64,000 nucleotides of DNA from Magnaporthiopsis rhizophila (GCA_003049465.1 PYSS01000002.1:434001-498000), one strand, 5' to 3'; counted from the stretch's first letter, positions 13,506 to 24,493 are shown. Translations and numbers: made by a program. Notes: a model not told the origin generated them from the letters alone.

Positions 13506-16500
13506 ATGTAATAGAAGATGTCTACCCCTGGACGCTGGTGGCTGGTTGTTAACGGGCGCGGCTGACCGTATCTGTCTCCAGGTTCGAAAAATCGCTTTAC
13601 GACCTCATCCGAGGCATGCGCAACCACAAGGGCAACGAGCGCGAGTACATCCAGAACTGCCTCAAGGAATGCCGCGTCGAGGTGCGCAGCCAGGACATGG
13701 ACCTCAAGGCCACGGCACTGCTCAAGCTCATATACCTCGAGATGATGGGCCACGACATGTCGTGGGCCTCATTCCACGTCCTCGAGGTCATGTCGTCGGC
13801 CAAGTACCACCAGAAGCGCGTCGGCTACCTTGGCGCTGTTCAGACTTTCCGCCCGGACACCGAAGTCCTGATGCTGGCAACAAACCTGCTCAAGAAGGAT
13901 TTGACGGCCACCGCCATGCCCACTATCGCCTTGCCCATCTCGGCCCTGCCGCATATAATCACCTCGTCGCTGGCATTATCAGTTCTGACAGACCTGTTGC
14001 CCCGCATGAGCCACTCCAATCCCGGGATCCGCAAAAAGACCATCGTCACACTCTACCGTCTGGCTCTCGTCTACCCCGAAACCCTCAGGGCTGCCTGGCC
14101 GAAGATCAAGGAACGGCTTATGGACAAGGACGAGGACCCGAGCGTGACCGCCGCCATCGTCAACGTCGTTTGTGAGCTGGGCTGGAGGCGACCCCACGAT
14201 TTCTTGCCCCTAGCCCCCCGGCTTTTCGAGCTGCTCGTGGACGGTGGTAACAACTGGATGGCTATCAAGCTTATCAAACTGGTGTGATCTCCAACCTTGC
14301 TCTCCTGCCACATCCCAGACACGAGAATCATCTCCCATGGCTTCACGTGCTCATAGCTGATATCTTTTCACTGTCAAGTTCGCGACACTCACGCCCCTGG
14401 AGCCGAGGCTCATCCGCAAGCTTCTCCCGCCCTTGACCGACATCATCAGAACGACTCCCGCCATGTCACTCCTGTACGAGTGCATCAATGGCATAATCCA
14501 GGGCGGGATTCTCGGGAGCCCAGATGATGTGTCCGGACGGGAGGAAATCGCTTCGCTGATTGTCTCCAAGCTACGCGGCATGGTCATGATTGACGGAGAT
14601 CCTAACCGTAAGTTGAAAATCACCAACCCGACGGGTCACGGTCAGATGTGCTAAGTCGTCCACCACGTATCTTTAGTGAAATACGTCGCCCTCTTGGCTT
14701 TCAACAAGATCGTCGCAACGCACCCCTTCCTAGTCGCAGAACAGGAAGACGTAATTCTCGAGTGCATAGACAGCCCCGACATTACTATCCGCATCAAGGC
14801 TCTGGACTTGGTTCAGGGCATGGTTAGCAGTGACAACCTGGTGTCCATAGTCAGCCGCCTTATGAGACAACTAAAGGTCTCGTCGGAGCCTAGAGGTCAG
14901 CAGGTCCCCGCTGAGCATGCCGAATCGGATGAGGATGGGTCAACCCCACGGGCACGGACACCCATCAACGCGCCTGACCAGGCGCCTCCGCTGCCTGAAG
15001 ACTACCGAGTCGACGTGATCTGGCGGATCCTTTCAATGTGCTCGCAGGACAACTACAGCAACCTAATCGACTTTGACTGGTATATCGACATCCTCACGCA
15101 GCTGGTCCGCATGGCCCCCGTTCCCAGGCTCAGGGGTGACGACGTCGATGCCCTTGCATCGATGGCGAGGCCCGGATCATCCGACGTTTCGGAGAAGATA
15201 GGCGACGAGCTACGAAACGTGGCCGTCAAGGTCAGGGCCATGAGGCATTCGGTCGTACAAGCGGCGGACTCGGTGGTCTCACACCTCGGCTCCGAGTCCC
15301 AGTCAACACACCCTGTGACTTCCAGAGTCCTGGGCCCAGTGTCTTGGGTGCTAGGCGAGTACGCCTCGTTCCTGACATCCCCAGAAGGCACACTCGGCTG
15401 CATCCTACAGCTCCTGGCTCGTACGCCACACCCCGAGGTTCTGGTCTCGTTGATGCAGGCCGTCATCAAGATCTTCGCCCTTGTTGCCGGTGACGATAGT
15501 GCGCAGTGGACAGCTGAGCGCAAGGCCAAGATATCACTTACCATGACACGGCTTCTGCACGTCCTCGAGCCTTTCCCTCTACATCCAAATCTTGAGGTAC
15601 AGGAGCGGTCTGTGCAGTTCACCGAGCTTCTCAAGCTCACAGCAGAGGCCATGTCGGGCCAAGAGGCGTCGACGGACGAGGTCTACCAGGATGCGCCACT
15701 GCTTCTGACGCAAGCCATCCCTTCTCTCTTCACAGGGTGGGAGCTCAACTCCGTGGCCGCTGGCGCCCAGAGAAACGTGCCCTTGCCGGATGGCCTCGAC
15801 CTTGACCAGCCTATCAATCCAAACCTGGAGCGGCTATTGGCGGAGGCAAACACTCTGAACATGCCGGCCGACGAGGACAGCGAATTCGATATATACTACA
15901 ACCAGAGGCCTGCGCCGACCAGCATCTCGTCCTCGGAGCCGGCCATCAAGAGGCTTGCAGACGCGCCCGAGGAGGTCACAAGCTCGTACCAGAACGCAGG
16001 AGAGGAGAGCTACCTAGACGCGGATATCTTGGCGCGCCGGAGGGCGGAGCGTCTAGAGAGGAACAAAGATGACCCTTTCTACATTGCCGGGAGCAGGTCG
16101 CATGGGACATCAACCCCGATCCACAATATCCTTCAGAACGAGAACGGGCCGGACCTTGACATTGACTCGATCCCCATCATGCAGCTGGATCTTTCCAAGC
16201 TGGACAAGGGCCTCAGTGGAGAGGCCTCGGCAGCAGCAGCAGCGTTAAGAGCAAACTCCAAGCAGCTACGGCCAAGGGTGACGGTCGCTGCTGATGAGAC
16301 GCTCGCGGGCAGTAGCGGAGTCTCGACGCCGGCACGTAACTACGATTCGGAGACGTACAACTCGGATGGCGGCGTAGTGCGCCATCACATGTCTAAGGCT
16401 AAACGAGGGGCAAAGCACTCGCTCCTTCAGGTGGACTCTAGCCACATTGGCGGACTCAGCCTCGACACGCCGGCGGCTGACGCGGCTCTAGACCCCGAGC

Positions 16501-16892
16501 GGCAGAAGCGAGAAGACGCGGAGATGGCGGCAGCCATGAAGGAGGTGGAGCGGCTGAGGTTGGAGATGCAGCGTGCGAACGAGCGGATACAGGTCGGACA
16601 AGGCGTACCGGCCGAGGGCGTGGCCGTCGTCAAGAAGAAAAAGAAGAAGGCGGTACCCTCGCTCAAGAAAAAGACGTCAGGCGTCACTGCCGAGGAGCAA
16701 GAGGGCGAAGACGCAACAGCAGCAGGCGCAGGGGAGGTAGTGGTGAAAGCCAAGAAGAAAAAGAAGAAGGCAATAGCATCCATCGACGAGAGTATGGGCG
16801 GGGAGGGGGCTGCTGTCGTCATCAAGCCAAAAAAGAAAAAGAAGGCCGCGAAGCTGGCTGGGGACGCGGGCGAATCGGCGGCCATCCCATGA
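13506..16892 (+). CDS. APL5: AP-3 adaptor complex delta subunit
   Basis: Model: coding bases 13506-13507 (AT), then exons 13582-14281, 14379-14607 and 14677-16892, giving 1048 residues. The first intron (74 bases, GTAATA...CAG) splits the start codon AT|G; the mature start reads MFEKSLYDLIRGMRNHKGNE. Other introns are 97 and 69 bases. The adaptin HEAT trunk occupies about residues 1-480, with SWASFHVLEVMSSAKYHQKR, NVVCELGWRRPHDFLPLAPR and LKYVALLAFNKIVATHPFL. A hinge follows. The C-terminal third is Ala/Glu-rich with three Lys clusters (VKKKKKKAVPSLKKK and similar). Delta is a large subunit of AP-3, which sorts cargo from endosome or Golgi to the vacuole. Length and order match the family. 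It appears intact. Confidence 0.93.
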
Positions 16893-18044
16893 TGGGATAT
16901 ACGAGGACCGTTTTTTTCATATGGCAATCAATCAATTGTGAAAAGGATGTGCCTCGTTGTAGGTGCACGAGATCGCCACCGCACATACCCGTTGATAGCG
17001 AACCTCGTCCCTGACCCTGCAATCGCCCTCGGCGTTGTCGATATCGGAGTGTCGAAATGAAAGCGATTACCCAAAGGACGTTATTCCGATCTCGTCAGCC
17101 ATATCTAGAATATCAAAACATGTTCCATCCATATCAAATCACCCATTTATAGAATGGTCACCCATTTTATTTCGACCCTTTTTTATATCCATTCTATTCC
17201 CTCATTCTATCCATTCTATTTCCACCCTGTCCATTGTATTCCCACCCGATCCAATGTATTGGTTATTCACCACCCACCGCCAGAACCACGGCTGGGCCGA
17301 TTTCGTTAGCTGGCGGAACATTAGAATACCATGTAAACCACTTTATATGATGGCACCTAGCACTTATTTATAGAATAACACCTACTATGGCACCCATATG
17401 TAGAATGGGTATTATCATTCCATTTATTCCGACCCCGATTGGCACCAGCTTAAGATATTCTTCCAGGGGGCCAGGGCCGGAAGTGTTATGAACAACCGCA
17501 TGCCAGAGCACGATCGAACATTGTAGAAGAAACCAGTGGCCAGCAAGCCGGAAACTCCAGGGCGGAAAGACAAATGTCTCCTTGGCATGGAGGCTCCACC
17601 TTGGGGATCACCAGTCTCCTACGGACGACATTACAGGCTTCGTACGAGGCAAATCATTCTTGAAGAAGGCGGCAGATACCAAAAGCATCCCGCTTTCTCG
17701 CCGGTTACATAGCCCTAAGCCCTTCGCATCAAAAATCCATTAGAGGCACAGATTCGACCTCTCGAGGGGCCGGATATCGGGGGGTGCAGCTTGGAGACGA
17801 ATCTATGCGCCCGACGTTTCAGCGAGCGGCAGCCAGCAGGCGTTGCTTGGTGATCCGTGTCTATGTATACCGGGCCACACACCCTTAAGGGGCATTGCAT
17901 TTTGAAAGCGATGGCTTATCATTATTAAAATCCCCGACGGCGCTGGACCCGGCTCCCTCGCAGTTCGGGCACCGCCCGTCCCGACTCAACCCCTGGGGGC
18001 CGTGACCATCCACCTTACTTTACGAGGCCGCATGTCGGCTCGGC
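16893..18044. other. Spacer between AP-3 delta and the 18045 gene
   Basis: The two genes converge here, so both 3' UTRs lie at the ends. The middle holds dispersed repeat copy B. From about 17460 to 18044 I see no gene or RNA. The base composition turns AT-rich inside the repeat and GC-rich again after it. Confidence 0.6.
17041..17470 (-). repeat. Dispersed repeat, copy B
   Basis: Read on the minus strand, it begins with the head shared with copy A (CCCCTGGAA..., GGAATAAATGGAAT). It continues with a block shared with copy C at about 57430-57490 (ACATGGTATTCTAATGTTC, GCCAGCTAACGAAATCG, CTGGCGG). It ends in a run of short degenerate words of the type GGAATAGAATGGATA. The variable word array sits in a different place and has different words from copy C. 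Confidence 0.65.
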
Positions 18045-20168
18045 TCATGCTACCTCGAACGTGCCCTCGCCCCATCCATACGCCCTATTCAGCCTTCGCG
18101 CCAGGATCAGTATGTCGTATCCCTCGATGTGGGATTTGTGTGGTCGGTGCAGCGTCAGCGGCCTCTGCACCGCCATTCCCTCGGGCGGTCGAAACGTGTA
18201 GACGGAACCGAGATTGGGCGTGATGGAGAAGCCAAGATCGCTCATGGCTGATTCGAAAGCAGCCCAGCTCACCGAGCCGCGTGACTCTGACTTTTTGAAC
18301 AAGGTCAGGAACACTTCCGCCGTTGGGGGTGTCACCGTGAACGGTGACGCCGGCGGAGGAGGGGACGGCGGCTCAGGAGTGGGCACGAGTTCCAAGGTGC
18401 AAGTAGTCGAAGGCCGCGTCTTCTCTTTTCGCTTCCGTTCTTCCACCAGTTTTTGCGTCGACTGCGGCATTGGTGCCGGGAGAGGAGTGCTCTCCTTCGT
18501 TTCCGCCTGGGCCTTGACATGCTGATATTGGTTCTGTAGATCCGACAGGCATTCCTCGATCAGATCCTGGTACAGAAAGCCCATTTTGGTGCCTGTTTTG
18601 TCGACGACGAACTGATCGAGCGCTCCCAGGGCTCCTTCCGCCACGCCAGGTTCCAGCAGGTTGTTGATGGGAACCACATAGTCGCGAAGATCGAGCTCCT
18701 TCTTGGCCGTGTTGAGCTCGACCTCTAGCTCCTGGGACCGCGAGACAAACATCTGGCCCTTTTTACGTGACAGAGGGGGCATCGAGATGGCTGGCGAGGC
18801 CTCCCAGATGAACCCGACAATGGCGGTGAGATCGGAAAGAGCGCTGGCTTCCCTGTCAAACAACCTCTCCCGCTCTTCTGGATGAGCTTCGTGCAGCTCC
18901 GTCAGCCTTTTGATCCAGTCGACCGCTTTGCTAGCATCCGTTCCGTCTTGACAGAGGCGGAGTAGGTAATGAAGTTGCGGATCGGCGCGGGTCAGCTCGT
19001 CCGGGGAACCCTTCATGTTGACACGGGCGTTGCCGGCTTGATCGCGTGCGTTGGAGCTCCGTCTGAACCACTTGGCGCCAGTGCCGGACTGGACGTGCCT
19101 CTTGAAAAGTGACCGTGCTCGACCATACTCCAAGTGGCAGATGTTGGAAACCTCCTGAAGTACGATGGCGCGGTAAATCTTGTCCATGTTCGGGTTGCCG
19201 AGGAGATCGAGCAGACGGTCGATATAAGCCCAGATAGCGGCACCTTTGACGAGGCTATGGATCGCGTCGAACACCGCGGCGCTGACGTACTTGTCCGTGT
19301 GGATAGGTAGGATACGCCCCTTCTCGTCGGGCACGAGCTCCGGTCGGCTGTAGAACCAAATTTTGACGATTTGAGCGAGCACGACTGACTCCGCAGACAG
19401 GAGACGAAGGTATTCTGCGAAAGAAGCTCTCTGGTCCCGAGCGCTGGCGACAAGGTCTGGCAGCTTCAGCTTGGTCGGGGGTGATGGTCGAATTGACATC
19501 TTGGCGAGGGCTGCTGTAGCCGCCATGTCGGGCTTTTTTGGCGGTACCTTTTTATCTCTGCTTTTCGAGCCTTCTTCTAGGATGTCGTCGATGACTATGG
19601 CAAGCGACTGCAACAGATATAGTTGCCTCTGCAGGACCAGCTCTCCAGTTGCCTGAGGGATGACGAAGCCCGCCTGAATACCGGTTGCGAACCCAGCCAG
19701 GGTTTCGTCGCGGTCTTTTAGGATCTCGAAAGAAAAACCGTAGTCTTTGTCGTCCCAAAAGATGGTGTAACAATCCTTGAAGGGCTGGACGTGGCGGAGG
19801 CCTCTCGTGCGCATCATCTCGCCGATGACTGCGTGGTCACCTGGTCCATCCGCGACACCCTTGCAGTATTGTTCGCAGAGAGTCGTCGTAGACCGGTGCT
19901 TGAGATGGTCCAGAAGGAAGTCCGATCCAGGTTTTGTCAAGTCCCTCAGATTCCACTCCGGGATGAGCTTGCATACGTTCCCAAGAGAGTGGTCCAGAGG
20001 GTGAGCCAGCACGACGCCGTCCCTAGCACCGGCTTTAACACAGCGTTCCCGTTGAGCCTTGTCGAATGTCCGCCACATTGCCTCGATCCTGTCGGCATGC
20101 ATCTGATACTTCCGCTTGAGATCATCGTGCAATTCTCGCACCACGTCGGCCGTTCCCGGCTGCTCCAT
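18045..20168 (-). CDS. Large fungal protein with HicA-like C-terminus
   Basis: Single-exon frame of 707 residues from an ATG at 20168. The N-terminal 500 residues are mostly helical with no motif I can name, including FKDCYTIFWDDKDYGFSFEI, LQRQLYLLQSLAIVIDDIL and a helical stretch around LFKRHVQSGTGAKWFRR. A Pro/Ser/Lys-rich linker follows (about 575-615). The last 90 residues have the order seen in many fungal proteins annotated ipa-like or HicA-like: FLTLFKKSESRGSVSWAAF, SAMSDLGFSITPNLGSVYTF, TLHRPHKSHIEGYDILILAR and RRLNRAYGW. HicA folds resemble a double-stranded-RNA-binding domain with a key His, and an HRPHKS His is present here. Whether it has RNase or RNA-binding activity is inference. 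The start lies 151 bases from a hAT-like element. Confidence 0.8.
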   Translation of the reverse strand: MEQPGTADVVRELHDDLKRKYQMHADRIEAMWRTFDKAQRERCVKAGARDGVVLAHPLDHSLGNVCKLIPEWNLRDLTKPGSDFLLDHLKHRSTTTLCEQYCKGVADGPGDHAVIGEMMRTRGLRHVQPFKDCYTIFWDDKDYGFSFEILKDRDETLAGFATGIQAGFVIPQATGELVLQRQLYLLQSLAIVIDDILEEGSKSRDKKVPPKKPDMAATAALAKMSIRPSPPTKLKLPDLVASARDQRASFAEYLRLLSAESVVLAQIVKIWFYSRPELVPDEKGRILPIHTDKYVSAAVFDAIHSLVKGAAIWAYIDRLLDLLGNPNMDKIYRAIVLQEVSNICHLEYGRARSLFKRHVQSGTGAKWFRRSSNARDQAGNARVNMKGSPDELTRADPQLHYLLRLCQDGTDASKAVDWIKRLTELHEAHPEERERLFDREASALSDLTAIVGFIWEASPAISMPPLSRKKGQMFVSRSQELEVELNTAKKELDLRDYVVPINNLLEPGVAEGALGALDQFVVDKTGTKMGFLYQDLIEECLSDLQNQYQHVKAQAETKESTPLPAPMPQSTQKLVEERKRKEKTRPSTTCTLELVPTPEPPSPPPPASPFTVTPPTAEVFLTLFKKSESRGSVSWAAFESAMSDLGFSITPNLGSVYTFRPPEGMAVQRPLTLHRPHKSHIEGYDILILARRLNRAYGWGEGTFEVA

Positions 20169-20319
20169 CTTCGCAACAAGGTGTCCGGTAGAAGGTGGCT
20201 GCTCGGAAGGGAAGGTCTTCTGTGTTGCAGATGGCCTCTTTGCACCTCAAGAAATGCTTAAAGAAGCAGGGTCCCCTCGACGTCCCCCCGCCACCCATGT
20301 TGGGCTCTGGACCTGGTTC

Positions 20320-21016
20320 TAGGGTCTGCCAAAACCCACCCATGGGTACCCATTTGGACCCATGGTGTTACGACCACGCTACGCCCGGAGGGGACAGGAG
20401 GGCTGGGGCAAACCCCCAGCAGTACGCCTCAACCCCGCGGCGGGGTAGCATGGCAGGACACGTGACATCAAGAGGATCTCTGGATCTGTCTGCAAGAACG
20501 ACAGTGCCACAGATCCAGGAAGGGATCTCTGGATCTGTCTGCAAGAACAACAGATCCACAGATCCCAGGAATCTAGTACGAGGGTTGCCCGAGTATAAGA
20601 AGGGCAGGGCCTTCCGGACATTAGGTAGCTTGACTGAGGTCCTCGGCATCAGTCAACCTAAGTTAGCTCCAAGGTAACCCCTTGGACAAGCAATACAGAC
20701 AACTGTTCTACCAGACCCCCAGATCACGTGCAAGGCGACCTTGCAACCCAGTTACTGCTCAACACCGCCCTTAGGTGCCCTACCCTAGGAGCAGAAGGCC
20801 TGTGATTGTAACATATGGGTCGACCCGACCCAAACCTAAAACAAGCCAAAAAGGGCACTTAAAGGATTTTTAAATTTCAGGTCGTTAAAAATGAGTGTAA
20901 AAAGATTTATATTTTCAGTTTTTCTAATTAATTAATAAAATAAAAGTTATTTTGTTAAAAAATAATAGTTTTGGGTTTTTTAGGTTTTTAAGTCGAATGG
21001 TTTTTGGCTGTCCCTA
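20320..21016. mobile_element. hAT-like non-autonomous element (interrupted)
   Basis: The left end reads TAGGGTCTGCCAAAACCC from 20320. The right end, read on the minus strand from 21016, is TAGGGACAGCCAAAAACC; 15 of 18 positions match. The flanking 8 bases are CCTGGTTC on the left and CCTAGTTT on the right, an 8-base target duplication with two transitions, as expected for hAT insertion followed by RIP-like change. There is no transposase frame. A solo LTR sits inside, so the element proper is about 245 bases. Confidence 0.75.
20366..20813. mobile_element. Solo LTR of a retrotransposon, 448 bases
   Basis: Begins TGTTACGACC and ends GATTGTAACA, so the ends are TGTTA...TAACA. It is flanked by CATGG and TATGG, a 5-base duplication with one C/T change. 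The related unsplit sequence at about 21062-21100 (ACCCACGGGTACCC...CCCGTGGGTCGAC) shows the uninterrupted arrangement, which supports the insertion point. Inside is a direct repeat of about 30 bases containing GGATCTCTGGATCTGTCTGC at about 20473 and 20525. No internal retrotransposon genes follow, so this is a solo LTR. Confidence 0.8.
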
Positions 21017-21053
21017 CCTAGTTTTGTGGTGCCACGTGCTGCTAGGTGCGGGG

Positions 21054-21240
21054 TAGGGTTTGCTAAAACCCACCCACGGGTACCCATTTTAACCCGTGGG
21101 TCGACTTAAAAATTTGGACCCAAACCTAAATTATGGGTACTTATAAAGGTTTTTGGTTTTGAGTTTTTTTTTGGGTTTTGAGTTTTTTGGGTTTTAGGTT
21201 TTTTAGTTTTTTTTGCATACTTATAATGTTAAAAATAACT
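21054..21240. mobile_element. Second hAT-like end in AT-rich sequence
   Basis: TAGGGTTTGCTAAAACCCACCC at 21054 is a second copy of the left end of the 20320 element, with G-to-A and C-to-T differences. It is followed by the same GGGTACCCATTT and GTGGGTCGAC words, then a T-rich run of GGGTTTT words. No matching right end was found, so it is truncated or too decayed. Confidence 0.6.
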
Positions 21241-21646
21241 ACTGCATGTACTAGGGCAACCTACCCTGTAAGCCTTATACCGGTTAAGGCTAAATTATGT
21301 AATTAGTTTAAGGTTAGGGTACGTACCTGACCTACCCTGCACCTCCTGTACATTTAATTAAGGCATGTGGTTGGTTGTGTAATGCACTTACCCTGTAAGG
21401 GTTATGCATATAACTTACCCTGTAAGGGTTATGTATACAACCTACCTTATAAGGGTTATACACACAACCTACCCTACAGAGGTTGTGCACGCAGCTTGCG
21501 CTTACAAGCCCAGCTTACAGGGGCCACTGCCCTGCAAATCACCTAGTTTGTAAGGGGTTAACGCCCTACAAGTCACTGGCTTTACAGGGGTTGCGACCCT
21601 ACGAATCACCCGCCCTTCAAGTTGCTATTAATTTAACTAAGTCAAA
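21241..21646. repeat. Degenerate minisatellite, units of about 30 bases
   Basis: The clearest units, at about 21385-21480, read AACCTACCCTGTAAGGGTTA plus about 10 variable bases (GCATATA, GTATACA, CACACA). More divergent units with TACAAG or TACAGGGG and a CAAATCAC tail continue to about 21620. No coding frame. Confidence 0.6.
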
Positions 21647-21846
21647 TTTATCGGCGCAATAAGGAAATGGCTTTGGTGGCCGTGGGTTGATTTTTTGAAC
21701 CCCATACAAAATAGTTTTTCGGAAATTAGCCTAAGGCACCGGAATGCCCGCCCGCGTAAAACCCGCGGTAGGGGTGTTGGAGAGTATATGGGGGGGTAAA
21801 GTTGGCTGCCCCTCACTATAATAACAAGCCTGTAACCACAACTTGC

Positions 21847-21890
21847 TTAGGGCCCTGCACAGCACCAAAGTAGTGCATTGCAGGGCCTAA
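21847..21890. repeat. Small inverted repeat
   Basis: TTAGGGCCCTGCA at 21847-21859 pairs with TGCAGGGCCTAA at 21879-21890, with one bulged G, around a 19-base loop. It could be a transposon end or a hairpin; no gene end lies close enough to call it a terminator. Confidence 0.5.
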
Positions 21891-22007
21891 CCCAACTGAA
21901 CGTGCGCCCGTAGTTCTTGGTGGATCACAACACATTGACGAGCAGCAAACCGCTGTCTCTTGCACTTGTCAACGTCATCGCCGGGCACGGCCCAGGAGCC
22001 ATCATAG

Positions 22008-22373
22008 GCGTCCTTCGACAAGCTCGTCGACGCCGGGGTCGCGATTCACCAGTTCAGGCTGATCATCAGGGGCGGCTCGATCAAGGATGGGGTTTGGACC
22101 GATAACACCCAATGGAAGAATCGACCGCTGAGCGAGACAGCTGTCGCGGCTCAGAAGATCCTCGAGGCGACTCCCGAGAGACGTGTCTTCATGTATGCGC
22201 ACCTGGGGGACAAGTATAGGTACTTTTCCGAGAACGAGGACGTCAACGCGGAGGCGGTCGTTCGGGGAGAGGACCAGGCCGCATACGAGCGTTTCATGAA
22301 GACGGCGGCGGAGAATCACCGGCGGCTGATGAGCGAAACGTCCGAAACAGGAGAGGGAGGACTGTCTGCATAG
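22008..22373 (+). pseudogene. Terminal exon-like fragment of unknown gene
   Basis: After an acceptor-like CATCATAG at 22000-22007 the frame is open for 121 codons to a TAG at 22371. It has GC-rich third positions and a protein-like composition. Readable parts are FDKLVDAGVAIHQFRLIIRG, QKILEATPERRVFMYAHLGD and EDQAAYERFMKTAAENHRRL. I do not recognise the family. Upstream of the acceptor only repeat-rich DNA is present and no start exon was found, so it is probably the 3' remnant of a gene cut by the repeats. A short upstream frame at 21917-22010 is in another phase. Confidence 0.4.
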
Positions 22374-24493
22374 GTCGGGCCTGCCGGCGCGTATGCGGAT
22401 AGTCGGTCTTGGAGGATGGACATCAGACCAGCGCGATATCCGCCCCAGAGATCTGTTCCAGACATTGACGAAACCGGCCTTTCTCCAATCTCTCTTTCTA
22501 AAGACTGCCCGTAGTGTCATGGACGACCATGACGCGTGTCTGGCGGGTCAATAGCCTCGTTTTCGCCTGGTCAATTCCAGAGTAGCTCAAAAGATTATTT
22601 GCCCGAGGGGAGCGCTGGCCTTCGCGATGATGGCGCCAGTAGTGGCCGAGAATACCGCCGCGGCGTACGGGGCAGGTTTTCGCGGGTCGCACCAATAAGG
22701 CCCCTTTGCACCGCCATTTTCGGTCCTTCACACTGGCGGGCGCGTGAGGCCCTCTTGGCCACGGCAAACTCGAAACAAAGGGCCGGCGGTAAGATCCAGG
22801 AAAAAGTAACAAATCCTGCCCAAAAGGACAAGATGCAAAAAGAAAGGGGCCGGCGCGACAAATGATTTGCGGCCGTGCCAGCACCGCTTGTCTGGCGTTC
22901 CTCGGCGCCGAGAACAAACTTGCAAGCATAAAAAGGCCGATCTTGGCTATTCGTGCGGCTAAGAACGCCATGTCCCGCTCTGCGCTCAGCATGCTGGCTT
23001 GGCTGCGACGTGGGATTAAAACCCCTGATTAACTAGTTAGGCTCGCAGAAACCAGATGCCAATTTGTGCAATTTGTGCTCGTCGGTATGGGAATGGGACA
23101 AACGGCTCGCTGGCGACATCGTGTTTACTCCATAAGCGGTCAGGAAGCAACAAAGGCGTCCCGCTCCCGTAATGCGGCCGAGCAGAAGACCGCCACCGGC
23201 GTCCACAAAATCTTTTTTTTTTAAAAAGCCCGCGAAAGGGCAATGGGACCTCGCGAACAAAACGAGCCAGGGACGAAGCTTTCGTGCTGCTAAAAAGAGA
23301 CGCCGAGAGAAAGCGCTGAACTGCCAGAAAAGCCGTCGAGTGGCAATGCAAGGGGGATATCGTGGATTTCCATCTGCCGACCATGTCGGTGCGCGAGTGT
23401 AGGTCAAAATCCCATTCTGTCTCTTTCGCGCTCCTCCTCATGAACCATCAAGCCTCTTGGCTGTTTGGAAAGGTCCGGTCGGGTTTTAGGGGCTGGTCTT
23501 GGCCCTCGGCGATCGGCCCCGGTAACCCGGTGTTCACATCGTGGAGCTGCACTCCTGTTTTGGCGCCTCTTCATCGGGTAGCCCTGCCTTGTTTCAACAA
23601 GAAACGGACCTGTCGGGGGCAGCCGCGTCCGCCTCGCCCTCCCATTTGCGTCTCTTCCTTTTCCCCGGGCTGATGTTGCAGGCAGTGCTTGCAGGTCTGT
23701 TCGGCAATACCTACATGATGCATCCCAAGCGCGGAGTGCCCACTCTCCATTGGAGGCTCTTTTGCCCCCCCCCCCCCCCCCCCCCCCCCCCCGCCCCCCC
23801 CCCCCCCCCCCCCCCCCCCCNCACGTCCCCCGGCGTGGTCGCTCTTTTGGGGGAGGGGGGTCCGCGCGCGGGATCAGAGGGCATGCGATCGACAAGACAT
23901 GCCATGCCCGGCATATTATCATGTCCGATGCCCCCAAGCGAATCTCAGTCTTTTTCCCGCTCTGTCCAGCTTGAGAATCTGCTGTTATACACGTCGGATT
24001 CTTGGTTTTCTTTTCTTCTCTTTTTCGCCTTCTTCCTTCCGATTCTCATCTTTTCAGCTGGTCTGGTTCCAGAGAGTTGCGGGATCGACTCCCTTTTGAT
24101 TAGATTTGTTTTTATGGTTGCTTCTCTTGTATCTTTTACAAGCTGTCTTTTTGCAGTTCCTCATTTTCTTTTGTGCTTCTTCTTTTCTCTGCATCATCAG
24201 GTGAGCCCTCTCGGCATGCACATATCCCTCTCTCCCGCCCTGGAGCCAAAGAAAACCCCCCATCCTCCAGAGGCGGTCTCCATGCCTGCGTGCTAGAGCA
24301 ACAGAGCGAATAGTGCATCGCTTGTCATGGTTGCTAACTAGCTAGCGGCGTCGCTATCGTGTTCTCCTCTCATAAGGTCCGCGACCGCCCCCACTGCCAC
24401 CGTCTCTGAATCCCTCATACGGGACCGGGACGTAGCTGTTATCTATTGTCTCGCCGTCAAGCTTGTCCATTGGCCGTCAGCCCCGTTGCCATT
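22374..24493. other. Spacer with poly-C tract, no gene seen
   Basis: A C homopolymer at 23765-23820, broken by one G at 23793, ends in a single N at 23821. Frames across it (Pro- or Gly-rich) are artefacts. The last few hundred bases are pyrimidine-rich with CTTTTC-type words, as in fungal promoters, and lead into the antiporter gene. Confidence 0.55.

Noticed and set aside
13173..13511. N-terminal extension of AP-3 delta from the frame at 13173
   Set aside because: It is in phase, but family members begin at MFEKSLYDL and the extra sequence is unlike adaptins; taken as 5' UTR.
23541..24296. 251-codon frame with poly-Pro
   Set aside because: Produced by the poly-C tract and an N; no protein-like sequence apart from that.
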